The notes below the pieces were generated by a model. That model was not told the DNA's origin. It saw only the letters and a list, made by a program, of their open reading frames with translations, and made no database searches. Source: Sporosarcina sp. HYO08 (GTDB taxonomy: Bacteria > Bacillota > Bacilli > Bacillales_A > Planococcaceae). From it: a DNA stretch of 64,000 bases. The DNA lies in the NCBI RefSeq assembly GCF_001563475.1, contig NZ_LPUT01000012.1, forward strand, positions 124,001-188,000, in the 5' to 3' direction. Position numbers and translations under genes: made by a program. Shown here piece by piece: positions 1 to 8,089 of the stretch; position 1 is the stretch's first letter, and each line of letters opens with the position of its first letter.

Positions 1-21
1 TCTTAGAAAGGGGAAGGTTGT

Positions 22-669
22 ATGAAAATTATAATTGCAGATGATCATGCCGTTGTAAGAAGCGGTTTTATGCACATATTAAATTTCCAAAAGGATATGG
101 AAGTCGTTGCGACCGCTGCCGATGGTTTAGAGGCCTATGAACAGGTGGCGAAACATCGCCCCGATATTTTATTGTTGGATTTAAGTATGCCGCCTGGCCA
201 AAGTGGACTGATTGCCACTGGAAAAATTAAAGAAGATTTTCCGGAGACAAAAATTTTGATCTTAACGATGTATGATGATGAGGAATATTTATTTCATGTC
301 CTTAAAAGCGGGGCTTCAGGTTATGTACTCAAAAATTCTCCGGATGAAGAGCTGCTAGATGCTATTCGCGTAGTTTATGAAGGTGGGACATACATCCACC
401 CGACGATGGCGACATCGCTTGTTCGGGAATTTGTGAAAAAAGATACGGATGGTGTCGAAACAGATCCGTATAAGTTGTTATCCAAGCGGGAAATTGAAGT
501 CCTTCCCCTTGTGGCGAAAGGATACGGAAATAAAGAAATTGCGGAAATGCTTTATATTTCCGTAAAGACGGTTGAAGCACATAAAGCAAAAATTATGGAT
601 AAACTTCAATTGAAAGGCCGACCGGAATTGGTGGAATATGCTTTGAAGAAGAAGTTCTTAAACTTCTAA
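22..669 (+). CDS. nreC: Nitrate/oxygen-responsive response regulator NreC
   Basis: NarL/FixJ-type two-component response regulator of 215 aa. The receiver domain (about residues 1-120) has the acidic pair D7-D8, the phospho-acceptor D53 in [11 protein letters not shown]82 and K104. A LuxR-type helix-turn-helix follows at about 150-205 ([16 protein letters not shown]). Sequence and length closely resemble staphylococcal NreC as I remember it, which with the oxygen-sensing kinase NreB and NreA activates nitrate and nitrite reductase operons. The ATG follows AAAGGGGAAGG. A possible stop codon at 4-6 would fit an nreB gene just off the left edge. The nitrate transporter two genes downstream supports the role. 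Confidence 0.93.
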   Translation: MKIIIADDHAVVRSGFMHILNFQKDMEVVATAADGLEAYEQVAKHRPDILLLDLSMPPGQSGLIATGKIKEDFPETKILILTMYDDEEYLFHVLKSGASGYVLKNSPDEELLDAIRVVYEGGTYIHPTMATSLVREFVKKDTDGVETDPYKLLSKREIEVLPLVAKGYGNKEIAEMLYISVKTVEAHKAKIMDKLQLKGRPELVEYALKKKFLNF

Positions 670-703
670 CGAAACAATATTAGTTAATAGGGATGTGATA
701 ACA

Positions 704-1231
704 TTGGCAGAAGGCGTAGCGTTTAAGTTTGACCTACCTGCATTGCGAATCCTTGAAAATGAACACAAATATTTATTGCATTTGATGGAACAGTGGCATC
801 TCATTGTGCTTGGGTTTGAACGAGATATTTATACACTTGAGGAAGGGCGGGAAGCACTGCAAACACTTCGGAAAATGATCGTTGATTTTATTGAACCATT
901 GAAAAATCATACGGATAAAGAAGAAACATTTTTATTTCCTTTACTGACAAAGTATGTAGGCAACGAACAAGGCCCTGTTCTTGCGGTGGAAGAGGAGCAT
1001 GAAGAAATTGACGCCTATATCGGTCATTTTTTACACCATACGCTCGGAGACATCAATCACCTTTCGCTGCAAGATTTAAAAGACGTAGCGCATGATGCTG
1101 GTGAAGCGTTTGAAGTATTGACTGTCCATTTCATCAAAGAGGAGTCGATCATTTTCCCGATGGTCAACAATATGTTAAGAATTGATGAACAAGATCAACT
1201 TGGTGAACAGCTTTATACTTCAATATTGTAA
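704..1231 (+). CDS. Hemerythrin-like (HHE domain) protein
   Basis: Predicted all-helical hemerythrin-like cytoplasmic protein of 175 aa. Likely diiron ligands are spread over four helices: EHKYLLH near the start, NHTDKEETFLFP, EEEHEEIDAY, and HFIKEESIIFP. The H-x-x-KEE-x-x-x-F-P pattern occurs twice. Such proteins bind oxygen or nitric oxide, or repair iron-sulfur centres; which applies here is not visible. It lies between nreC and the nitrate transporter, so a link to oxygen or NO during nitrate respiration is a reasonable inference. I chose the TTG at 704 because AGGGA (689-693) is properly spaced from it. A GTG at 695 in the same frame lies too close to that ribosome site. Confidence 0.82.
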   Translation: MAEGVAFKFDLPALRILENEHKYLLHLMEQWHLIVLGFERDIYTLEEGREALQTLRKMIVDFIEPLKNHTDKEETFLFPLLTKYVGNEQGPVLAVEEEHEEIDAYIGHFLHHTLGDINHLSLQDLKDVAHDAGEAFEVLTVHFIKEESIIFPMVNNMLRIDEQDQLGEQLYTSIL

Positions 1232-1263
1232 GATTAGATGAGTGGTCGGTTAAGAAGAGTAAG

Positions 1264-2808
1264 ATGATAACGAACAGAAATGGATGGATTGGAATGGTTA
1301 AGAAAATACAATTACCGTTACAAACAGCAAACCTGATTGTTGGATTTATGGTATGGGTACTGATCTCCTCGCTTTTACCATTCATCCGAGAAGATATTTC
1401 AATTCCTACGGAGAAACTTGCGATTGTCACCGCAGTTCCAATTGTCCTAGGGTCGATTTTGCGGATTCCATTAGGGTACTATGCCAATATATTTGGCGCA
1501 AGGATCATTTTTTTCGTTAGTTTTATCGCACTTTTATTTCCCGTATTTTATATTAGTGCGGCTTCAACATTTATGGATTTAATCATTGGCGGAATTTTTC
1601 TTGGAATCGGAGGCGCGGTTTTCTCGGTTGGGGTTACCTCATTGCCGAAATACTATCCAAAGGAAAAACACGGTCTTGTTAATGGTATTTACGGAGCGGG
1701 GAATATTGGAACGGCCATTTCAACATTTGCGGCACCTGTTGTCGCAACGCAAATTGGTTGGTCGGCGACAGTAAAGCTGTATTTAGTCCTACTGCTTATT
1801 TTCGCTGTATTGAATTTTGTATGGGGCGATCGAAAAGAAATAAAAATGAAAGCACCGATTGTTGAACAGATTAAAGGTGTTTATAAAAATGAGAAATTAT
1901 GGTTTTTCTCTCTTTTCTACTTCATTACATTCGGTAGTTTCGTCGCGTTTACCGTGTTTTTGCCAAACTTTCTTGTAACATTTTTTGAGTTAGAGAAAGT
2001 AGATGCTGGACTTAGAACGGCAGGGTTTATTGCAGTGGCAACTTTCCTTCGACCTGTCGGCGGATGGCTCGCAGATAAATTCCAGCCTTTAATTATCCTT
2101 ATGTTTTGCTTTGCTGGACTTACAGGGGCTGCTATCATTCTAGCGTTCTCACCTTCCATTCCTTTATATACAGTCGGCAGTATGCTCATCGCAACAACTG
2201 CTGGAATTGGAAATGGTGTCATTTTCAAGCTTGTACCATTTTACTTCAACAAACAGGCAGGGATTGTGAATGGAATTGTCTCGATGATGGGTGGACTGGG
2301 TGGATTTTTCCCACCGCTCCTTTTATCAGTCATCCATTCCATTACCGGTTCTTACTCGATCGGTTTTATGGCATTTTCACAAGTAGCACTTGTCAGCCTA
2401 GTCCTCGTCATTTGGCTTTATTATATGGATCGCGTGTCGACGGCGGCAGAAGTCTTTAATAATACAGGGCAAGGTATTGTTGTTACAGATTCCACTGGTA
2501 CGATTCAATCAGTCAATCCTGCCTTCACCGCATTGACGGGGTATACTGAACAGGAAGTGATCGGTCAAAACCCGAGAATTTTAAGCTCAGGCAGACACAC
2601 GACAGATTTTTATACGACGATGTGGAGTCAAATCGGCCAAAAAGGCATTTGGTCAGGTGAAATATGGAATAAAAAGAAGAACGGTGAAGAGTATTTAGAG
2701 CTCATTTCTATTAGTGCGATCACTGACGAATCCGGAGAAGTTATCCGTTATGTCGGAACGTTTACCGATATTACGCCTAAGAAAGGAAAGGGCAACTGGT
2801 CTTTTTGA
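1264..2808 (+). CDS. narT: NarK/NarT-type nitrate/nitrite transporter fused to a C-terminal PAS domain
   Basis: Major facilitator of the nitrate/nitrite porter family, about residues 1-390, followed by one cytoplasmic PAS/PAC domain (about 395-505); 514 aa in all. The porter part shows the family arginines in the helices LRIPLGYY and LRPVGGWLADK and the glycine-rich nitrate signatures around GIFLGIGGAVFSVG and GLGGFFPP. The PAS part has the usual VVTDSTG, NPAFTALTGY, GEIWNKKKNG and YVGTFTDIT elements. It ends about eight residues after the PAC motif, inside a terminator stem. NarT-type proteins normally stop after helix 12, so the sensor tail is unusual. A second possible start is the ATG at 1294. 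The ribosome site is weak for either. Confidence 0.9.
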   Translation: MITNRNGWIGMVKKIQLPLQTANLIVGFMVWVLISSLLPFIREDISIPTEKLAIVTAVPIVLGSILRIPLGYYANIFGARIIFFVSFIALLFPVFYISAASTFMDLIIGGIFLGIGGAVFSVGVTSLPKYYPKEKHGLVNGIYGAGNIGTAISTFAAPVVATQIGWSATVKLYLVLLLIFAVLNFVWGDRKEIKMKAPIVEQIKGVYKNEKLWFFSLFYFITFGSFVAFTVFLPNFLVTFFELEKVDAGLRTAGFIAVATFLRPVGGWLADKFQPLIILMFCFAGLTGAAIILAFSPSIPLYTVGSMLIATTAGIGNGVIFKLVPFYFNKQAGIVNGIVSMMGGLGGFFPPLLLSVIHSITGSYSIGFMAFSQVALVSLVLVIWLYYMDRVSTAAEVFNNTGQGIVVTDSTGTIQSVNPAFTALTGYTEQEVIGQNPRILSSGRHTTDFYTTMWSQIGQKGIWSGEIWNKKKNGEEYLELISISAITDESGEVIRYVGTFTDITPKKGKGNWSF

Positions 2809-2826
2809 TCGGTAGCCCTTTCTTTA
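2786..2826 (+). terminator. Rho-independent terminator after narT-PAS
   Basis: GAAAGGGC (2786-2793) pairs with GCCCTTTC (2815-2822), and ACTGGTC pairs with GATCGGT using two G-T pairs around a TTTTT loop. A short T-rich tail follows. The stop codon of narT-PAS (2806-2808) lies in the loop, so the last coding residues are encoded by the hairpin. Confidence 0.8.
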
Positions 2827-2860
2827 TGTAAGTAAAAAAGTTTTGAAGGAGGGCGGATTG

Positions 2861-3880
2861 ATGGACAATCGCTATTCAAGACAAATATTGTTTAAGCCGA
2901 TCGGCGAAAAAGGACAAAACAACCTTCAAAATAAGCATGTCGTGATCATCGGATGCGGGGCGCTTGGTTCGCCGATTGCGGAGACACTTGTGCGCGCCGG
3001 TGTTGGAAAATTGACAATTGCGGATCGGGACTATGTGGAAACTAGTAATTTACAAAGACAACAGCTATTTACAGAACAAGATGCACGTCTTGGAACACCC
3101 AAAGTAGTAGCAGCTAAAAAGCGACTTGAAATGATTCGAGAAGATGTCCATATTATTCCTGTTTTGGATCATGTGGATGGGGTATTTTTAGAGGAATTAG
3201 CAAAAGATGCCGATTTAATAATGGATGCGACGGATAATTTTGAAACGCGGCTCGTTATGAATGATGTTGCATGGAAACTTGGCATTCCATGGATTCATGG
3301 GGCTTGCGTTGGCAGCTCGGGGACAGTGTTTCCATTTATCCCGGGGAGGTCGGCTTGTTTTCGATGTTTGCTTCCTGTGCTTCCTGCTGTAAATGAAACT
3401 TGTGATACAGCTGGCATTATCGCACCTGCTGTTCAAATTACTGCCGCTCATCAGAGTGCTGAAGCGCTAAAATGGCTCACTGGAAACGAACAAACAATGC
3501 GAGAAAAGCTTTATCACTTTGACGTTTGGCATAATACGCATGTGGAAGCAGGTATTTCTCGATTGCAAAATAAAGCTTGCGAAACATGCGGAGAATCACC
3601 GACGTACCCAGCATTAACACAAATTGAAGGGACAGACTATGCGGTGTTATGTGGTCGTGAAACCGTACAAATTGTGCCGGAACCCGATCGTGCTTTAACG
3701 ATTCAAGATGGTGAAGAAATCGCCAAGCGACTTGGTACACCTTATACAACGACACCGTTTTTTGTTGAGTTTTACGTGCAAGGTTATCGATGTGTGCTAT
3801 TCGGGAATGGGCGTCTATTAATTCACGGGTTAAAAGATCGGAAGATTGGACGGAAATTATACCATCAATTAGTCGGATAA
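2861..3880 (+). CDS. moeB: Molybdopterin-synthase adenylyltransferase MoeB (ThiF/HesA family)
   Basis: E1-like enzyme of 339 aa that adenylates the C-terminal Gly-Gly of MoaD so that sulfur can be loaded. Visible features are the nucleotide-binding GCGALGSP (about 31-38), LQRQQLF, MDATDNFETR, and two CxxC zinc pairs (CFRC, CETC). A C-terminal extension without a rhodanese motif follows. The start is the ATG at 2861 behind AAGGAGGG; an upstream TTG in frame would sit inside that ribosome site. ThiF (thiamine) is the main alternative, but the surrounding moa/moe genes, including a MoaD ending in GG, favour MoeB. Confidence 0.88.
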   Translation: MDNRYSRQILFKPIGEKGQNNLQNKHVVIIGCGALGSPIAETLVRAGVGKLTIADRDYVETSNLQRQQLFTEQDARLGTPKVVAAKKRLEMIREDVHIIPVLDHVDGVFLEELAKDADLIMDATDNFETRLVMNDVAWKLGIPWIHGACVGSSGTVFPFIPGRSACFRCLLPVLPAVNETCDTAGIIAPAVQITAAHQSAEALKWLTGNEQTMREKLYHFDVWHNTHVEAGISRLQNKACETCGESPTYPALTQIEGTDYAVLCGRETVQIVPEPDRALTIQDGEEIAKRLGTPYTTTPFFVEFYVQGYRCVLFGNGRLLIHGLKDRKIGRKLYHQLVG

Positions 3881-3893
3881 AGAGGGTGAAGAA

Positions 3894-4409
3894 TTGTCTC
3901 ATTTGAGTGAAAAGGATCGACAAAAAAGTTTAGCAGTATGTGTTCTTACAATCAGTGATACAAGAACTGAAGCGACAGATAAAAGTGGTGATGTTGTTCG
4001 AAAGATGCTTGAAACGGCGGGTCATCAAGTTGTTGATTCGCGGATTTGTAGGGATGACAAAAAGGAAATTAAAAATGTGTTAGATCAATGGCTGGACGAA
4101 CCGGATGTACAAGCCATCATTACAACGGGCGGTACAGGTATTGGTTTCCGGGACGTCACAATTGAAACGGTCACACCTTATTTTACCAAAAGTCTTGAAG
4201 GATTCGGCGAATTATTTCGACTCCTAAGTTATACAGAAGATGTCGGTTCAAAAGCGCTGTTAAGCCGGGCGACAGCCGGCGCAATCCGCGAAAAAATACT
4301 GTTCGCTTTGCCGGGTTCTTCTAAAGCGGTGGAGTTGGCGATGGAAAAGCTTATCGTGCCGGAGCTGCATCATATTGTACGCGAGCTGACGAAACATTTG
4401 AACGACTGA
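3894..4409 (+). CDS. moaB: Molybdenum cofactor biosynthesis protein MoaB
   Basis: MoaB/Mog-family protein of 171 aa, which acts in adenylylation of molybdopterin before metal insertion by MoeA. The family signature TTGGTGIGFRDVT and the later LPGSSKAVELAMEKL are both present, and the length is typical. The start is TTG at 3894 after AGAGGGTG, 13 bases past the end of moeB, so the two are probably co-transcribed. The last codons lie in the left arm of an outer inverted repeat (4402-4412/4490-4500). Confidence 0.92.
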   Translation: MSHLSEKDRQKSLAVCVLTISDTRTEATDKSGDVVRKMLETAGHQVVDSRICRDDKKEIKNVLDQWLDEPDVQAIITTGGTGIGFRDVTIETVTPYFTKSLEGFGELFRLLSYTEDVGSKALLSRATAGAIREKILFALPGSSKAVELAMEKLIVPELHHIVRELTKHLND

Positions 4410-4500
4410 AAAGTGTATAGTTGAGCGAGTCTCCAACCAATAACGGTTAGTCTCCAACAAACTCGCTCAAACCTTCATTCGCTATTCGTTTTTCAGTCGT
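4402..4500. terminator. Nested inverted repeats between convergent moaB and moaC
   Basis: Two perfect inverted repeats are nested here. The outer arms are ACGACTGAAAA (4402-4412) and TTTTCAGTCGT (4490-4500). The inner arms are TTGAGCGAGT (4421-4430) and ACTCGCTCAA (4461-4470). Inside the inner stem, AACC/GGTT and a direct repeat GTCTCCAAC add structure. It separates two converging genes and probably stops transcription from both sides, although neither side has a long T tract. Confidence 0.6.
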
Positions 4501-4533
4501 CCAGATCATCAGAATGGTAAGGGGAATGAAAGT

Positions 4534-5025
4534 TTAGCGTTGGCGTTCAAAATCGCCATTTTTTCCGCCCGTTTTTTTCAACAGCATCGTCGGGCCAATG
4601 ATCATTTCCTTCCCAGCGGCTTTACACATATCGTAAATCGTTAAGGCGGCGGCAGAAGCGGCTGTTAATGCTTCCATTTCAACGCCTGTTACGCCTTTTG
4701 TTTTCACTTCTGCTTCGATCAGTACCTCGTAATGGGCGGCTTCTTGATCGATATTCCAATCGAAATGGACATCCACGCCAGTTAGTGGAATCGGATGGCA
4801 CATCGGAATGATATTGGAAGTGTTTTTGGCTGCTAAAATGGCGGCAACTTGCGCAACGGCAAATACATCGCCTTTCTTATTCGTACCTTCTGTAATTTGT
4901 GAATGAATTTGTTCATTCACAACGATAGAAGAAGCAGCGACCGCTGTTCGAACGGTTTCGGACTTTTCGGAGACGTCGACCATTTTGGCACGACCTTGTT
5001 GATTGAAATGAGTAAGTTCAGACAA
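4534..5025 (-). CDS. moaC: Cyclic pyranopterin monophosphate synthase MoaC
   Basis: Second enzyme of molybdopterin synthesis: it converts the MoaA product to cyclic pyranopterin monophosphate. The 163 aa carry the family hallmarks [32 protein letters not shown] and TIYDMCKA. The start codon is TTG at 5025 with AAAGGA upstream at a slightly long spacing. It is the only cofactor gene on the minus strand and is divergent from moeA, with about 60 bases between them for both control regions. Confidence 0.95.
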   Translation of the reverse strand: MSELTHFNQQGRAKMVDVSEKSETVRTAVAASSIVVNEQIHSQITEGTNKKGDVFAVAQVAAILAAKNTSNIIPMCHPIPLTGVDVHFDWNIDQEAAHYEVLIEAEVKTKGVTGVEMEALTAASAAALTIYDMCKAAGKEMIIGPTMLLKKTGGKNGDFERQR

Positions 5026-5086
5026 TAATATTCGTTCCTTTCGGGGTCTTTTTATTTAGTATATCAAATTAGGGGGAGTATACATC

Positions 5087-6343
5087 ATGGTTGAAATACG
5101 TAAACCGATTCCAGTGAAAGAAGCAGTTCAGCTCGTCATGGACCATGTCGAGCCACTGCAAACAGAAATCATACCATTAGAGAAAGCCTATGGACGAGTA
5201 TTAGCGGAGCCGATTATTGCAAAACACGATGTACCACCATTCGACCGTTCCCCTTATGATGGATTTGCCATTCGTTCGGAAGATTCAACAGGCGCTTCTG
5301 GGGATAATCGGATCGCATTTAAAGTCATTGGTGAAATCGGAGCAGGCTATGTTGCAGAACGAGGTATCAAGAAACACGAATCATACCGGATTATGACGGG
5401 TGCGTTAATTCCAGAAAATGCCGATGCTGTTGTGATGCTTGAGCAAACCAAAGAAGATGGGGAAGGTTTTACAATACGAAAACCATTTCTAAAAAATGAA
5501 AATATCTCATTTCGGGGGGAAGATGCCCAACAAGGTGAAGTGCTCATAGAAGCGGGTTCACTCATCCATCCGGGGACAATCGCCTTGCTTGCGACGTTTG
5601 GTTATGCCGAGGTCAATGTGTCAAAGCAACCGATTGCTGGTATTTTATCAACGGGAACGGAACTATTACGAGTCGATGAGGAGCTCGTTCCTGGAAAAAT
5701 CCGCAATTCAAATGGGCCAATGATTACAGCACAGCTAGCGAGAATGGGTATTGCACATCGTTCTTATGGGATGTTAATCGATGATCTTGATGCTTGTACA
5801 GAAGTGGTTGAAAAGGCGTTGAAGGAAACTGATTTACTCATTACAACAGGCGGCGTTTCAGTTGGCGACTATGATTACTTACCGGCAATCTATGAACGTC
5901 TTGGCGCGAAAGTTTTATTTAACAAAGTGGCCATGCGCCCCGGTAGCGTGACCACGGTTGCGGTACTTGGAAATAAGCTGTTGTTTGGCCTTTCAGGTAA
6001 CCCATCTGCTTGCTTTACTGGATTTGAATTATTTACGCGTCCGGCGATTCTTCGTATGATGAAGAACAATGCGCCTTATATGCCGCGCATGAGGGCGAAG
6101 CTTGGGGAAGACTTTACAAAGCCTAATCCATTTACACGCTTCGTTCGCGCTATTTGGGAAATGACACCTGAAGGGATCGTCGCAACACCCGCGGGTTTTA
6201 ATAAATCGAATGCCGTTTCATCCATTGCGCGGGGCAATTGTATCATTGTCTTGCCAAGCGGAACACGAGGCTATACAAAAGGGACCGACATCGATGTACT
6301 GCTGCTTGGTTCGGAGCAAGGGGTCAGTGAGTGGACGTTATGA
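5087..6343 (+). CDS. moeA: Molybdopterin molybdotransferase MoeA
   Basis: Inserts molybdate into adenylylated molybdopterin. The 418 aa include the MoeA N-terminal domain (PPFDRSPYDGFAIR), the MoCF domain with TTGGVSVGDYDYL, and the C-terminal beta domain. NSNGPM and GLSGNPSACF are also conserved. The ATG follows AGGGGGAG. The stop overlaps mobB, and this gene starts a run of six overlapping or adjacent genes (moeA-mobB-moaE-moaD-mobA-moaA) that must be one operon. Confidence 0.95.
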   Translation: MVEIRKPIPVKEAVQLVMDHVEPLQTEIIPLEKAYGRVLAEPIIAKHDVPPFDRSPYDGFAIRSEDSTGASGDNRIAFKVIGEIGAGYVAERGIKKHESYRIMTGALIPENADAVVMLEQTKEDGEGFTIRKPFLKNENISFRGEDAQQGEVLIEAGSLIHPGTIALLATFGYAEVNVSKQPIAGILSTGTELLRVDEELVPGKIRNSNGPMITAQLARMGIAHRSYGMLIDDLDACTEVVEKALKETDLLITTGGVSVGDYDYLPAIYERLGAKVLFNKVAMRPGSVTTVAVLGNKLLFGLSGNPSACFTGFELFTRPAILRMMKNNAPYMPRMRAKLGEDFTKPNPFTRFVRAIWEMTPEGIVATPAGFNKSNAVSSIARGNCIIVLPSGTRGYTKGTDIDVLLLGSEQGVSEWTL

Positions 6344-6855
6344 AAGTATTGCACGTCATTGGTTTTAAAAATAGTGGAAAAACAACGCTCATTGCACGAT
6401 GGGTGCAATTATTACAACAAAAAGGTTTAGAGGTAGCCGTGTTGAAGCATCACGGACATGCCGAATCACTTGCTATGCCGGATGCATCGACAGACTCTAT
6501 GCAATTTTTTTATAAAGGGGCTATGGTCTCTGTAGCGGCCGGCGGCGGTTCTACCCAGCTCATGATGAATAAAGAAATGCCATTTGAAACATTAAAAGAA
6601 TTAGCGGCTACCGGCCATCCTGACATTTTATTCATTGAAGGGTATAAGAAAGAAAAGGGTGATAAAATTGTTTTACTAAGAGACGGTGAAGATTGGCAAT
6701 CTTTACAGTCTGTTCAAGGGTTACAGTTGATCGTTGGCTGTACGGAAGTCTCAAGTGACCTGCCGAAAATTGCAACTCGAGAAGAAGGGGCACTGCTCGA
6801 TCGATGGCTCCTTGAATGGCTTGGAAAGGATGACATTGTGAATGAAACCATTTGA
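6331..6855 (+). CDS. mobB: Molybdopterin-guanine dinucleotide biosynthesis protein MobB
   Basis: GTP-binding P-loop protein of 174 aa that assists MobA in making the guanine dinucleotide form of the cofactor. The Walker A motif GFKNSGKTT lies near the N-terminus, and LKHHGH and DILFIEGYK match the family. GTG at 6331 has AAGGGG seven bases upstream; an ATG at 6340 overlapping the moeA stop is an alternative that shortens it by three residues. It overlaps moeA upstream and moaE downstream. Confidence 0.9.
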   Translation: MDVMKVLHVIGFKNSGKTTLIARWVQLLQQKGLEVAVLKHHGHAESLAMPDASTDSMQFFYKGAMVSVAAGGGSTQLMMNKEMPFETLKELAATGHPDILFIEGYKKEKGDKIVLLRDGEDWQSLQSVQGLQLIVGCTEVSSDLPKIATREEGALLDRWLLEWLGKDDIVNETI

Positions 6856-7282
6856 AATCGTCGAAGAACCGATACAATCACAACGTTATGTCGATTATGT
6901 TTTACATGCTGGTGCCGGTGCTGTCACTGTTTTTACAGGACATGTGCGGGAATGGACGCACGGCGTACGAACACTCTACTTAGCGTATGAAGCGTATATT
7001 CCAATGGCAGAAAAAACCTTAGCGCAAATAGGAGCCGAAATGGAAGAAAAATGGCCGGGAATTAAAACTGCCATCGTTCATCGCATCGGTGAATTGCATA
7101 TTTCAGATATTGCGGTGCTCATTGCTGTATCGTCACCGCATCGAAAAGCGGCGTACGAGGCAAATGAATACGCCATTGAGCGTATTAAAGAAATTGTCCC
7201 CATTTGGAAAAAAGAAATTTGGGAAGACGGAGAAGAATGGATCGGCGCACAGAAAAAGTATCCGGGGAAAGGGAAGAAATGA
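6842..7282 (+). CDS. moaE: Molybdopterin synthase catalytic subunit MoaE
   Basis: Large subunit of molybdopterin synthase, which transfers sulfur from MoaD thiocarboxylate to precursor Z. The 146 aa show FTGHVRE, LYLAYEAY, HRIGELHISDIAVLIAVSSPHR and the catalytic-lysine segment VPIWKKEIWEDGEEW. It overlaps mobB by 14 bases and moaD by 4, so translation is likely coupled. Confidence 0.95.
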   Translation: MKPFEIVEEPIQSQRYVDYVLHAGAGAVTVFTGHVREWTHGVRTLYLAYEAYIPMAEKTLAQIGAEMEEKWPGIKTAIVHRIGELHISDIAVLIAVSSPHRKAAYEANEYAIERIKEIVPIWKKEIWEDGEEWIGAQKKYPGKGKK

Positions 7283-7518
7283 ACATGATTACAGTAAATT
7301 ATTTTGCAAGGTTACGGGAACTAACTGGCAAAACGAAGGAAACGATTGAACGAGGGTCAATGACCGTTCAAGAGTTACTCGACTGGGCGGAAGAGACGTA
7401 TCCTGGATTTGGAAAAGATACCGTGCATGTAGCAGTTAACGAAGAATATGCCTTAAAGGAAGATGTCATTCAGTCCGGTGACAATTGTGCCTTTATCCCG
7501 CCAGTGAGTGGTGGATGA
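7279..7518 (+). CDS. moaD: Molybdopterin synthase sulfur carrier MoaD
   Basis: Ubiquitin-like sulfur carrier of 79 aa ending in the diagnostic Gly-Gly (PPVSGG), which MoeB adenylates and MoaE uses. NYFARLREL near the start and VAVNEEYA in the middle fit the family. I start it at the ATG at 7279, which overlaps the moaE stop (ATGA) and follows GGGGAAAGGGAAG. Longer upstream starts in frame would lie inside moaE and add a basic tail not expected in MoaD. Confidence 0.93.
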   Translation: MNMITVNYFARLRELTGKTKETIERGSMTVQELLDWAEETYPGFGKDTVHVAVNEEYALKEDVIQSGDNCAFIPPVSGG

Positions 7519-8087
7519 AACGCATCGTCGGTGTTGTATTGGCGGGAGGACTTTCAAGGCGTTACGGCTCACCAAAAGCATTCGCGAAGCTCGAAAGTCG
7601 ATTTTTTTATGAAATAGCAGTGGATGTTTTAAAAGAGTTATGTGATGAAATTGTTGTCGTAACGCGTCAAGAATTTGTGAACCGTTTTCCGGCTAGTCTC
7701 ACCGTCATAGTCGATGTAAAAGAGTTTGGCGGATTAGGGCCGCTGGCTGGGATTTATTCTGCAATGGAAGCGATCAAGGCCGATCAATATGTCGTTCTGC
7801 CATGTGATATGCCGTATATGAAGCGAGAAGTCATGCGAAATTTGCTAGTGCGACACAAAAAAGGAACAACAGCCGTCGTTGCAGAAGGGAAACAACATCC
7901 GCTCGTCTCTATTTGGGATGCGGAAACGAAAGCAACGATTCAAGAAGCACTAAGGAATCATCAATTACGTGTTATCCAGACACTGACAGCGTGTTCTGTG
8001 ACATGGATTGAAGGCGATACTTTAACGAAGGATACAGCGCGAACCTTTGTCAATGTCAATACGCCGAATCGATTGGAGAGGATTTAA
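7515..8087 (+). CDS. mobA: Molybdenum cofactor guanylyltransferase MobA
   Basis: Nucleotidyltransferase that adds GMP to molybdopterin, giving the dinucleotide cofactor used by DMSO-reductase-family enzymes such as nitrate reductase. The N-terminus has the [14 protein letters not shown] nucleotide-binding loop, and VLPCDMPYM supplies the metal-binding aspartate. The product is 190 aa from ATG 7515, which overlaps the moaD stop. The ribosome site is poor, consistent with coupling to moaD. The presence of mobA and mobB implies that the target enzyme uses the guanine dinucleotide cofactor. Confidence 0.93.
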   Translation: MKRIVGVVLAGGLSRRYGSPKAFAKLESRFFYEIAVDVLKELCDEIVVVTRQEFVNRFPASLTVIVDVKEFGGLGPLAGIYSAMEAIKADQYVVLPCDMPYMKREVMRNLLVRHKKGTTAVVAEGKQHPLVSIWDAETKATIQEALRNHQLRVIQTLTACSVTWIEGDTLTKDTARTFVNVNTPNRLERI

Positions 8088-8089
8088 AA

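Noticed and set aside
3477..3923. 148-codon minus-strand frame across the moeB-moaB junction
   Set aside because: No recognisable domain or ribosome site; both plus-strand genes are certain.
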